This document shows, piece after piece, positions 42,844-51,309 of a DNA stretch of 64,000 nucleotides. Source of the DNA: JAHBXL01 sp964409775. Lineage in GTDB: Bacteria; Planctomycetota; Phycisphaerae; Phycisphaerales; UBA1924. A model generated the notes under the pieces. The model searched no databases. It was not told where the DNA came from and saw nothing but the letters and a program-made list of their open reading frames with translations. Position 1 is the first letter of the stretch. Every line of letters starts with the position of its first letter. Position numbers and translations under genes: made by a program. The stretch spans positions 62,001-126,000 of the forward strand of contig CAYPEI010000003.1 of assembly GCA_964409775.1 (NCBI GenBank). Direction: 5' to 3'.

Positions 42844-43309
42844 ATGTCCGGGAATCAGAACTTCGACAGGAACGCCGCCAAGCACATCGCCGGCGGCAAC
42901 AAGGGGGCCGACGCCCGCCCAACTTCCGATGACAAGCNNNNNNNNNNNNNNNNNNNNNNNNNNNNNNNNNNNNNNNNNNNNNNNNNNNNNNNNNNNNNNN
43001 NNNNNNNNNNNNNNNNNNNNNNNNNNNNNNNNNNNNNCCAACGTCATCGGCAAGCCCCTCACCCCGCAGAAACTCGACCCCAACAAACTCGGCACCGTCG
43101 CCGGCGGCAACAAGGGCGCCGACGCCCGCCCGACCTCCGACGACAAGCCCAACGTCATCGGCAAGCCCCTCACCCCGCAGAAACTCGACCCCAACAAACT
43201 CGGAAGCGTCTCCGGCGGGTTCAAGGTCAACGAGATCAAGGTCGATGCCTCCACCGCCAAGCCCCTCGTCCCGGGCTCGTCCATCGGCGACACCAAGCCG
43301 ACCAAGTAA
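42844..43309 (+). CDS. 37-residue-repeat protein interrupted by assembly gap
   Basis: The protein starts 'MSGNQNFDRNAAKHIAGGNK' with GAGAGGAA 6-13 bases upstream. On both sides of the 100-N gap it consists of a 37-residue unit: 'LGTVAGGNKGADARPTSDDK' then 'PNVIGKPLTPQKLDPNK'. One full and two partial units are visible; the two sides are in different frames only because the gap length is arbitrary. It ends 'LGSVSGGFKVNEIKVDASTA...TKPTK'. The unit is hydrophilic, with no hydrophobic core, Cys or aromatic residues, so probably disordered or extended. Function unknown. Repeat units are nearly identical at DNA level, which explains the assembly break. A terminator follows at 43342. Confidence 0.7.
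42938..43037. other. Assembly gap (100 N)
   Basis: Exactly 100 unknown bases, the usual placeholder for a gap of unknown size, inside a repeated coding region. True length and number of repeat units are unknown. Confidence 0.98.
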
Positions 43310-43341
43310 CCGCGCTGTTCACCACATCCCGTCTGCGTTCC

Positions 43342-43370
43342 ACGCCCCGTTCACCGCGGGGCGTTTTTCT
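43342..43370 (+). terminator. Rho-independent terminator of the repeat-protein gene
   Basis: ACGCCCCG, seven-base loop, CGGGGCGT, then TTTTTCTTT, 32 bases after the stop. Confidence 0.85.
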
Positions 43371-43437
43371 TTACTCCAAACTTCGCGCCAAGAACATCCC
43401 GCCCGCGCGCACGCGGCGCAGGTGCGCCCTGGCGCCC

Positions 43438-43479
43438 ACTCCCCACTCCCGACATCCGACATCCGACTTCCGACTTCCC
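43438..43479. repeat. Heptanucleotide repeat tract
   Basis: Six heptamers in a row: ACTCCCC, ACTCCCG, ACATCCG twice, ACTTCCG, ACTTCCC. Same family and orientation as the loci near xylA, the tricorn gene, ppa and pgi. Confidence 0.8.
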
Positions 43480-43480
43480 C

Positions 43481-43510
43481 TTGCCCTTCCCATGACCCAT
43501 ACAGTATACT
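43481..43510 (+). promoter_or_regulatory. Sigma-70-like promoter
   Basis: TTGCCC (43481-43486), 18-base spacer, TATACT (43505-43510). It begins two bases after the heptamer tract and points toward the gene fragment at 43547 and the tricorn gene. Confidence 0.45.
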
Positions 43511-43546
43511 AACCGCATACCTCCCGCGGCCCCAGCCCCGCTCCTC

Positions 43547-43871
43547 CTGAACTTCAGAAACATCCCCGAAACAGGTTGCTCTGCGCGCAGATTCTTTGTT
43601 CCCTGCGTCTGGGATCTCAACCCGTTTCGTGATCTCACGCGCCCGCGCATCGCCCCCGATCTCCCCCGCACCCGCGGCCGCCACCTCCTCCTCAAGCACG
43701 CCTCCCTCTCCCAACTCGCGGCCGCCCTCCGCTACCGCTCCCGCTCCGGCCGTCCCACCGTCGACTCTAACCGCGCCGCCTGCGCTGCCCTCCGCCGTAT
43801 CCGCGCGATCGAAAACGCCGCCCAGCGCGAGCAGTTCCGCCAGGCACCCCGCTCCCCGTGCCCGCTCCGGC
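43547..43871 (+). pseudogene. Coding-like fragment without a start codon
   Basis: Frame 2 here reads 'FVPCVWDLNPFRDLTRPRIA', then 'HLLLKHASLSQLAAALRYRS' and 'RAIENAAQREQFRQAPRS', with ~90% C/G third positions of the same C-biased style as real neighbours. No ATG, GTG or TTG opens it in a sensible place, and at 43872 it runs into the two-hairpin repeat and then non-coding heptamers. Looks like a gene remnant, or a gene with an unusual start and a tail lost to repeat insertion. No family recognised. Confidence 0.35.
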
Positions 43872-43924
43872 AACCTCCCCCCGCGGGGGAGGTGTCGCCG
43901 AAGGCGACGGTGGGGGCTCGTGCC
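43872..43924. repeat. Two-hairpin intergenic repeat, copy 2
   Basis: Same architecture as 35993-36044: AACCTCCCC...GGGGGAGGTG then TCGCCGAAGGCGA and CGGTGGGGGCTC. Relative to copy 1 the second stem carries a paired change (GCC/GGC to TCG/CGA ends), so pairing is kept. Confidence 0.8.
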
Positions 43925-43967
43925 TTCCCTACCGATCCTCCCGCTTTCCACTCCCCCCCCACTCACC

Positions 43968-44016
43968 ATTCCCCACATCCCACATCCCACATCCGACATC
44001 CGACTTCCCACATCCC
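43968..44016. repeat. Heptanucleotide repeat tract
   Basis: Seven heptamers: ATTCCCC, ACATCCC twice, ACATCCG twice, ACTTCCC, ACATCCC. Upstream of the tricorn gene. Confidence 0.8.
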
Positions 44017-44135
44017 TCCCCCTCGTTCCCGCGGCTCTGCGCGCAAATCCGCGGCCGCGGCACCCCGCCGGAGATTTCCCGGTACGCTTGTCCCTCCCCA
44101 GTTTCTCAGCCCACCGTCATCCGGAGTCACACACC

Positions 44136-47100
44136 TTGTTCCACCGCACTTTCCGCTCCGCGCTCTCCGCCCTGGCGATCGCCGCCTCCGCTGGCCTCGC
44201 CGCGTCCGCCCACGCCGATGTCACGCCCAACGCGGCCATGCTCCGCTACCCCGACATCTCCGCGGACTCCATTGTCTTCGTCTATGCCAATGACCTCTGG
44301 CTCGTGCCCCGTGCTGGCGGAATGGCCCAGCCCTTCGCCAGCCCCCCCGGCGTCGAGCAGAACCCCCGCTTCAGCGCCGATGGAAAGACCATCGCCTTCG
44401 TCGGAAACTACGACGGCAACCGCGACCTCTACACCCTGCCCATCACCGGCGGCGTCCCCACCCGCGTGACCTATCACCCCGCTGGCGAGATGCTCGCCGA
44501 CTGGACTCCCGACGGCCGCCTCCTCTTCATCTCCAACGGCCTCGCCGGCCTCCAGCGCCAGTCCCAACTCTTCATCACCACCCCCGAAGGCGGAATGCCC
44601 GAAAAGGTCCCCGTCCCGTACGGTGCATTCGGCGCCATCTCCGCCGATGGCAAGTGGCTCGCCTACACGCTCCACTCCACCGACTCCCGCACCTGGAAGC
44701 GCTACCGCGGCGGCATGGCCACCGATGTCTGGCTCTTCAATCTCCAGGACCACACCAGCAAGCGCATCACCGACTGGGAAGGCACCGACACCCTCCCCAT
44801 GTGGGCCCCCGGCGATTCCTCCGTTGTCTACTTCCTCTCCGACCGCGGCAGCGACCACCGGCTCAACGTCTGGTCCTACGACGTTGCGACCTCCGCCAGC
44901 AAGCAGATCACCCGGTTCACCGATGACGATGTCCGCTGGCCCGCGATCGGCCCCGTCGCTGCTTCCGCAGCCAACGCCCCCGGTGTCAACGGCAGCATCG
45001 TCTTCCAACTCGGCTCCAAACTCATGGTCCTCGATATCGCCTCGGGACAGTCCTCCGAGGTGAAGGTCACCATCCCCGGCGATCGCCCCAAGATCAAGCC
45101 CCGCAGCGTCAACCCCGCCGGCCTCACCTCCGGCGCAACCATCTCGCCCACCGGCAAGCGCGTCGTCCTCGAAGCCCGCGGCGATCTCTGGTCCCTCCCC
45201 GCCAAGGACGGTGTCACCCGCAACCTCACCCGCACCAGCGGCTTCGCCGAGCGCGATCCCTCCTGGTCCCCCGATGGCCGCTGGATCGCCTACTTCTCCG
45301 ATGAGCCCGGCGAGTACGAACTCTTCGTCCGCCCCGCCGACAGCCGCCCCGCCCCCGACGAGAAGAAGGACAAGGACAAGAAGGACGAGAACCCGCCCAT
45401 CCCCGCCGAGTGGTCCGATGCGCCGCCGCGCAAACTCACCAGCCTCGGCGCGGGCTTCCGCTATGCGCCGACCTGGTCGCCCGATTCCAAGCACATCGCC
45501 TTCGGCGACCAGAACGGCCGCATGTTCCTCACCACGGTCGAGTCCGGCGAGACCAAGGAGTTCGACAAAGACCCGTGGATGAACCGCACCACCTTCTCCT
45601 GGTCGCATGATTCCAACTGGATCGCCTACGAGCGCGCCGACCAGCAGAACTCCCTGGGCTGCATCTGGATCTACAACGTCAAGTCCGGCGAGAAGACCCA
45701 GGTCACGACCAACATGTTCGATTCCGGCGCGCCCGCCTTCGACCGCAAGGGCGACTGGCTCTTCTTCGCCTCCAAGCGGGCCATCAACTCCCCGCGCTAC
45801 TCCGACATCGACTCCACCTTCGTCTACACCGACTCGGCCGTCCTGCTCATGACGCCCCTCCGCAAGGACATCAAGAGCCCGTGGCTGCCCAGGAGCGACG
45901 AGGAGGTCATCAAGAAGGACGAGCCCAGGAAGGACGACGCCAAGAAGGAGGAGAAGAAGGAAAACGGCGACAAGCCCGCCGCCGACGACGGCGTGTCCGG
46001 CACCTGGGAAGCCAAGGCCACCGGCGGCGAACTGCCCCCCGACGGCCTCCCCTTCACCTTCAAGTTCACCCTCGGCGAGGGCGGCAAGATCACCGGCTCC
46101 ATCTCTTCCATGATGGGCGCGGGCGAAGGCACGGGGACCTACGACAAGGCGTCGGGAGCCATCGAGTTCTCCGCCGACGTCAACGGCGGCGTGGTCGTCA
46201 TCCGCGGCACCATGAAGGGCCAGGAAGGCTCCGGCACCTGGTCCGTCGGCGACCAGGGCGGCAACTGGACCGCCAAGCGCACCGCCGCCACCCAGCCCGC
46301 CGACAAGAAGCCCGACGACAAGAAAGATGAGAAGAAGGACGAGAAGAAGGACGACAAGAAAGAACTCAAGATCGACTTCGACGGCCTCGAGGCCCGGGCC
46401 ATCCAACTCCCCCTCGCGCCCGGTGCCTTCAACCACCTCGTCGTCGCCGACGGTGACAAACTTATCTTCGGCCGCATGGGCACCCGCGGCGGCGGCGAAG
46501 GCGGAATCAAGATCTACAACTACAAGGACGACGAGAAGGAGGAGAAGTCCGTCACCACCTTCGGCTCCTTCGATCTCTCCGCCGACGGCAAGAAACTCAT
46601 CGTCATGCGCGGCCCCTCGGCCACCATCGTCGATGCCTCCGCCGGCGGCAAGGCCCAGGCCGTCTCCACCGGCGCCATGCAGATGACCGTCGAGCCCCGC
46701 GCCGAGTGGAAACAGATCCTCAACGACGCCTGGCGCCTCCAGCGCGACTTCTTCTACGAGTCCACCCTCCACAACGTCGACTGGCCGAAGATGCGCGAGC
46801 ACTACGGCGCGATGATCGACGACTGCTCATCCCGCGAGGATGTCGCATGGGTCCTCGGCGAGATGATCTCCGAACTCAACATCGGCCACGCCTACATCCA
46901 GGGCGTCGGCGACGGCGAGTCCCAGCCCATGCAGAGCGTCGGCATGCTCGGCTGCGATTTCGTGCTCGACCGTTCCGGCGCGGAACCCGCGTACAAGATC
47001 AGCCGCATCATCCGCGGCGGGCCGTGGGATTCCGACGCCGTCGGCCCGCTCTCCATGCCCGGTGTCGACGCCAAAGAGGGCGACTACCTGCTGGAGGTCA

Positions 47101-47936
47101 ACGGCCAGCCCCTCGATACCGCCAAGGACCCGTGGGCCGCGTTCGTCGGTCTCGCCGGGCGGCCCACCTACCTCACCCTGTCCTCCAAGCCCACCCTCGA
47201 CAGCGCCGCGCGCCTGGTCATCGTCCAGCCCATCGGCTCCGAGGCCGACCTCCGCTTCCGCGAGTGGATCGAGTCCAAGCGCAAGTACGTCGAGGAACGC
47301 TCCGGCGGCAAGGTCGCGTATGTCTACGTTCCCAACACCGGCGTCGACGGACAATCCGAACTCTTCCGCCAGTTCTTCGGCCAGCGCCAGAAGCAGGCGA
47401 TGATCATCGATGAACGCTGGAACGGCGGCGGCCAACTCCCGCACCGCTTCATCGAACTGCTCAACCGCCCGCTGACCAACATGTGGGCCCGGCGCGACGG
47501 CGAGTCCTGGCCGTCGCCCGATCCCTCGCACCAGGGCCCCAAGTGCATGCTCATCAACGGCCTCGCGGGCTCCGGCGGCGACATGTTCCCCTGGCTCTTC
47601 CGCTACCACAAACTCGGCAAACTCATCGGCACCCGCACCTGGGGCGGCCTCGTCGGCATCTCCGGCAACCCGCGCTTCATCGATGGCGGCAGCATGAGCG
47701 TGCCGACCTTCGGCTTCTACAAACTCGACGGAACCTGGGGTGTCGAGGGCCACGGCGTCGATCCCGACATCGAGATCATCGATGACCCCGCCCTCATGTG
47801 GAACGGCGGCGACCCGCAACTCGACACCGCCATCGACCAGATGCTCGGCGAGATCCCGACCAAGGCCTTCAAGGCCCCGAAGAAGCCCGCCGGACCCAAC
47901 CGCTCCGGCATGGGCATCCCCGATTCCGACAAGTGA
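44136..47936 (+). CDS. Secreted tricorn-type protease homologue
   Basis: A 1,266-residue exported S41-family peptidase. A TTG start at 44136 (GGAG 9 bases before) places a good signal peptide 'LSALAIAASAGLAASAHADV'. Residues ~30-570 form TolB-like beta-propellers ('NPRFSADGKTIAFVGNYDGN', 'PTWSPDSKHIAFGDQNGRMF'). At ~590-740 there is an extra domain bracketed by Lys/Asp/Glu-rich linkers. Then come a C1-like helical part ('AEWKQILNDAWRLQRDFFYE'), a PDZ domain (~925-1020) and the protease domain (~1050-1220) with 'IIDERWNGGGQLPHRFIELL' and the probable nucleophile Ser in 'GLAGSGGDMFPWLFRYHK'. Tricorn degrades oligopeptides; here export suggests a periplasmic role. The ORF is open far upstream; that part is repeat-derived. 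Confidence 0.9.
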   Translation: MFHRTFRSALSALAIAASAGLAASAHADVTPNAAMLRYPDISADSIVFVYANDLWLVPRAGGMAQPFASPPGVEQNPRFSADGKTIAFVGNYDGNRDLYTLPITGGVPTRVTYHPAGEMLADWTPDGRLLFISNGLAGLQRQSQLFITTPEGGMPEKVPVPYGAFGAISADGKWLAYTLHSTDSRTWKRYRGGMATDVWLFNLQDHTSKRITDWEGTDTLPMWAPGDSSVVYFLSDRGSDHRLNVWSYDVATSASKQITRFTDDDVRWPAIGPVAASAANAPGVNGSIVFQLGSKLMVLDIASGQSSEVKVTIPGDRPKIKPRSVNPAGLTSGATISPTGKRVVLEARGDLWSLPAKDGVTRNLTRTSGFAERDPSWSPDGRWIAYFSDEPGEYELFVRPADSRPAPDEKKDKDKKDENPPIPAEWSDAPPRKLTSLGAGFRYAPTWSPDSKHIAFGDQNGRMFLTTVESGETKEFDKDPWMNRTTFSWSHDSNWIAYERADQQNSLGCIWIYNVKSGEKTQVTTNMFDSGAPAFDRKGDWLFFASKRAINSPRYSDIDSTFVYTDSAVLLMTPLRKDIKSPWLPRSDEEVIKKDEPRKDDAKKEEKKENGDKPAADDGVSGTWEAKATGGELPPDGLPFTFKFTLGEGGKITGSISSMMGAGEGTGTYDKASGAIEFSADVNGGVVVIRGTMKGQEGSGTWSVGDQGGNWTAKRTAATQPADKKPDDKKDEKKDEKKDDKKELKIDFDGLEARAIQLPLAPGAFNHLVVADGDKLIFGRMGTRGGGEGGIKIYNYKDDEKEEKSVTTFGSFDLSADGKKLIVMRGPSATIVDASAGGKAQAVSTGAMQMTVEPRAEWKQILNDAWRLQRDFFYESTLHNVDWPKMREHYGAMIDDCSSREDVAWVLGEMISELNIGHAYIQGVGDGESQPMQSVGMLGCDFVLDRSGAEPAYKISRIIRGGPWDSDAVGPLSMPGVDAKEGDYLLEVNGQPLDTAKDPWAAFVGLAGRPTYLTLSSKPTLDSAARLVIVQPIGSEADLRFREWIESKRKYVEERSGGKVAYVYVPNTGVDGQSELFRQFFGQRQKQAMIIDERWNGGGQLPHRFIELLNRPLTNMWARRDGESWPSPDPSHQGPKCMLINGLAGSGGDMFPWLFRYHKLGKLIGTRTWGGLVGISGNPRFIDGGSMSVPTFGFYKLDGTWGVEGHGVDPDIEIIDDPALMWNGGDPQLDTAIDQMLGEIPTKAFKAPKKPAGPNRSGMGIPDSDK

Positions 47937-47945
47937 CCCACTCCC

Positions 47946-47980
47946 CACCGGCCGCCCCAACGGGCGGCCGGTGTCTTCTT
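47946..47980 (+). terminator. Rho-independent terminator of the tricorn gene
   Basis: CACCGGCCGCCC, CAAC loop, GGGCGGCCGGTG, then TCTTCTT, 9 bases after the stop codon. Confidence 0.85.
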
Positions 47981-48079
47981 CGCAGATTCTCTACAACCTC
48001 ATTCCCGTGTGATGTAGAATGATGTTGAGAACTCGCCGTCGTTCCAGTCGACATGCAGCTCAGATGATCGGAGCAATAA

Positions 48080-49243
48080 ATGCGAAGAACTGGAATGCTC
48101 AGGTCGGCTGCCGCGGCGATCGGCGTGTGGATGTGGCCACCAGCGGCCCTCGCCCAGACCCCTCCCGACTACGGCTTCACGTGGGCGACGATCACGCACC
48201 CGGGGAACCCGGCGTATCCGGGCAACCCGAACCCGCCGCCGGACCTGCCGGAGACAAGGGCCATCGGCCGCGGCAGCGTGGGCTATGAGTACCGTATTGC
48301 CACCAGCGAGCTCTCGATCGCCAACTGGACGGAGTTCGTGAATACGTTCGCGGTGCAGGCGAGCTTCCCGACCGAACTGTTCGGCCAGGCGGCGTTCACC
48401 CGCAGCGTGCCGCTGAACATCCACACCGATCCGGCCTACGGCGGGCCGGGGCGACAGTACACCTACGAGCCTTGGCGTGCGAACAACCCGCTGTTCGGCG
48501 GCATTCGCTGGCGCGATGCGGCGATGTTTTGCAACTGGCTGCACAACGGGAAGACGAGCGATCCAGCCGCGCTGTGGAGTGGCGCGTACGACACCTCGAC
48601 ATGGGACTCCGATGGCCCGCCGTACACCGATGCGCTCACGCATCAGCCGGATGCACAGTTCTGGATCCCATCGCTCGATGAATGGATGAAGGCGGTGTAC
48701 TGGGACCCGCAGCACGAGGGGCTCGACGGCTGGCGGACGTATGTGAACGGGTCCGATACGCCGCCGGTGTCGGGGATGCCAGGCGAGCCGGGTGCGACGA
48801 CGAGCGCGGGCCTGACGAACGGCCCGAACTTCAATCCCGAGGATATTGCCCTGGGGTCGTACCCGTTGGCGCTCTCGCCGTGGGGATTGCTGGATACTGG
48901 CAGTGGAAACTACGAGTGGTTAGAGGATTCCACTTCGGTGCTCGAGCTGTCAAATCGCCGGTACAAGGGGGCGAGAGCTGGGGCTGACCCAGTTTTTTCA
49001 TATGTGGGTGCTATGCAAAGTGGAGACCCTTGGATCGGGCGGTCAGCGTCGATTCGTCTTGCCTCTTCGATTCCTGCTCCAAACACGGCGGTTGGATTTC
49101 TGGTAGTCTTGGTCTCGGGCGGGATGACTCGAAGGAGGGCACAAAATGTACAGCAACTTGGCGGCGATGGGTGGCCTAGCTGTAGCGGTCATGACGGCGA
49201 CGGCAAACGCGGCTCTTCCGCGGCTGGTAGTCCAACAGTATGA
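48080..49243 (+). CDS. SUMF1-like protein with PEP-CTERM-like tail (copy 2)
   Basis: A 387-residue paralogue of the gene at 37397. Clear signal peptide 'AAAAIGVWMWPPAALAQTPP'. Shared segments: 'WATITHPGNPAYPGN', 'AIGRGSVGYEYRIATSELSI', 'IRWRDAAMFCNWLHNGKTSD', 'FWIPSLDEWMKAVYWDP' and 'PWGLLDTGSGNYEWLED'. A PEP-CTERM-like tail 'IPAPNTAVGFLVVLVSGGM' plus TRRR is followed by ~30 further residues that overlap the next gene; such tails normally end soon after the Arg cluster, so an ancestral stop may have been lost. ATG at 48080 gives a normal N-terminus, unlike copy 1. The next gene's start lies 98 bases inside this one. Confidence 0.82.
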   Translation: MRRTGMLRSAAAAIGVWMWPPAALAQTPPDYGFTWATITHPGNPAYPGNPNPPPDLPETRAIGRGSVGYEYRIATSELSIANWTEFVNTFAVQASFPTELFGQAAFTRSVPLNIHTDPAYGGPGRQYTYEPWRANNPLFGGIRWRDAAMFCNWLHNGKTSDPAALWSGAYDTSTWDSDGPPYTDALTHQPDAQFWIPSLDEWMKAVYWDPQHEGLDGWRTYVNGSDTPPVSGMPGEPGATTSAGLTNGPNFNPEDIALGSYPLALSPWGLLDTGSGNYEWLEDSTSVLELSNRRYKGARAGADPVFSYVGAMQSGDPWIGRSASIRLASSIPAPNTAVGFLVVLVSGGMTRRRAQNVQQLGGDGWPSCSGHDGDGKRGSSAAGSPTV

Positions 49244-51266
49244 TTCGTCGGACAACCCCGTAGGGACAACCACATACGACGATACTCCGAGCACGGTGAA
49301 CGACATCACGCTCCACGCAGATGCCGCGCGTGTTAACATCTTTGTCGAATACACACCTGTGCCGGGAGCGGAGCCGCCCGAGCCGATCGGTCACATTACA
49401 TTCGTATCTGGCGGCAGTCTGCAGAGCCAAATAGACTTTGTCATCGGAACGACGGATGTAGAGTTCTCGACCGCAGCCGATCAAGTGCCGCTTGAGTACG
49501 CCATGCGATGCGCGACTTGGCGGGGCCTCACAGCACCTTCTACGCCCAACTGTTGACTTTTCGGCCGCATAACCGGTGACCTCCTCGGCAAGAACTCCAC
49601 TACGGGAGTGACGATGGGGGGTATCGACCAAATGAGCCGGTTCGATGTTGACGGGAGTATGGGCGGTAGCCTGAGCATTTCTAGTCCTGCCGGCTCGGTG
49701 TTTGTCATGCACGTGGGCTCGATTAGTTCGCTTGGTCGCATCTATTTGGCTTCGGGGTCTATCACTGAAATTGATGTACTCACCAACATCACGACCGCGA
49801 CCAGCGGTCGCACCGATGCCACCATCGCGACAGGTGCAGGCGACATTCTTCTGGTCAACGCCGGGGGCTCGATCCGCGCCGACATTACTGCGAGAGGAAC
49901 GCACGGAAGTTCGACCCAGGGCCGAATCGGACAGATCATCGCTGGTGACCACATCGGCCGGTTCTATAACGCAAACGAGTATGGCGATCCGGAGAGCGCG
50001 ACGCAGTTTCCTGCCCTCAGTGGGTCAACTCTGAATGGACCGGTGCTTTGCATCGAAGCGAGCAACGGCATCGACCTCATTGAGGCCGACACGATGACAT
50101 GCCTCATACAGCCGGATCGCTCTTCGCCGCAGGGTACTGGCAACGCGCCGGGTAAGCTCGAGGCGCTTGTCACGAGAACCGGGTCGTTCAAAGGGTTGAT
50201 CCAGTGCCAGGGGATTCAGGATAATGACACGTCCACCGGCCCGGCATCCGTGGACATTGCCGGTGACTTCCGCGGCCGCGCTCGCATCTCCGACCCCGGC
50301 CTTGGAGGATTTCACGGCCTGTTCAAAGTTCGAGGGAGTCTGCTGCCGTTGACCGTCAACGGCACTACGTATGACGGCTTCGTGATTCCAACTGGCGAAC
50401 TGCACGGCCAGATCATCGCCAACGCCGCGGATGCGAGCGAAAGCTGGTCTTCTGCCGTGGTCGTCGGTTCGACAACTCTCTCGCACACCGGCGGCGTCTA
50501 CTCCACACCCTCGGCCGATCTTGGCGGCGGCGCGGTGGGGCTTGCGCCGTTCAAGTTCTACGATGTCGATTGCATTCCGCCCAACAACGATTTCGATCAT
50601 CCCAGTAGTCCCCTGTCCAGCGACTTTGCCGACAGCGCCATTCCGGTCATCATGCGGTGGTACGGGCCGGTCAAGCTGCCCACGGGCATCACCAACCCGA
50701 TGACCCTGCTCATCATCGAGGCGCAGGACCCGCGGCCAGGCCATGAGTGCGAATGGATCGACCTCTCGAACATCTTCACCGCCACCATGCACCCCGATGG
50801 GGACTCCCGTGCCATCGGCATCGGCTCGATTACGCATCCGCGCGAGACCGTGTACCGGGTCCGCTACAACGACTATGCGATGGGCGAGTCAGTTTTCTTC
50901 GAGTGCGATCAGGTTGAAGGGAACCCGCCGATCGACTTCAGTGAGGATGCGTGCGATTCGGGACTCGACTCCTACACGTTCACGGTCGTTCCGGATTGCG
51001 ATGCGAACGGCATCAGCGATGTGACGGAGATCATCAACGATCCCGGTCTCGACCTCGACTCTGACGGGATCCTGAACAAGTGCGAGTTCGTCAACCCTTG
51101 CTCGTGCGACTGGGACGGCAGCGGCCAGTTGCACGTACCCGACATCTTTGATTTCCTGTCGGACTGGTTCGCCAACGACCCCGACGCTTACAACTTTGGC
51201 GGCACCCCGGGTGTTCCTGCCATCTTCGCGTTCCTCAGTTGCTGGTTCGCCGATGAGTGCGAGTAA
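49146..51266 (+). pseudogene. Exported protein with dockerin-like tag (copy 2), frame disrupted
   Basis: ATG at 49146 with AAGGAGG 6 bases before, signal peptide 'MGGLAVAVMTATANAALPR', then an open frame to TGA at 49554-49556. The same frame resumes right after with 'LFGRITGDLLGKNSTTG' and runs to 51266. Between about 49500 and 49560 another frame reads 'RHAMRDLAGPHSTFYAQLL', so two compensating one-base indels (about 49500, and in the CTTTTC near 49557) fit better than a plain nonsense codon; sequencing error is possible. The rest matches copy 1 ('ADLGGGAVGLAPFKFYDVDC', 'TATMHPDGDSRAIGIG') and ends with 'DWDGSGQLHVPDIFDFLSDW' and 'GVPAIFAFLSCWFADECE'. Confidence 0.7.
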
Positions 51267-51309
51267 GAACCTCTCCCATCCGCTCTCGGGCCCTTTCCAT
51301 GCGCAGACC

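Noticed and set aside
44127..46802. 891-residue minus-strand ORF over the tricorn gene
   Set aside because: Antisense of a well-supported gene; Gly/Glu/Val-rich with no domains.
49554..49556. Stop at 49554 as a true gene end with two separate genes
   Set aside because: The downstream frame has no ribosome site at its first ATG, and the combined product aligns in layout with the intact copy at 38569.
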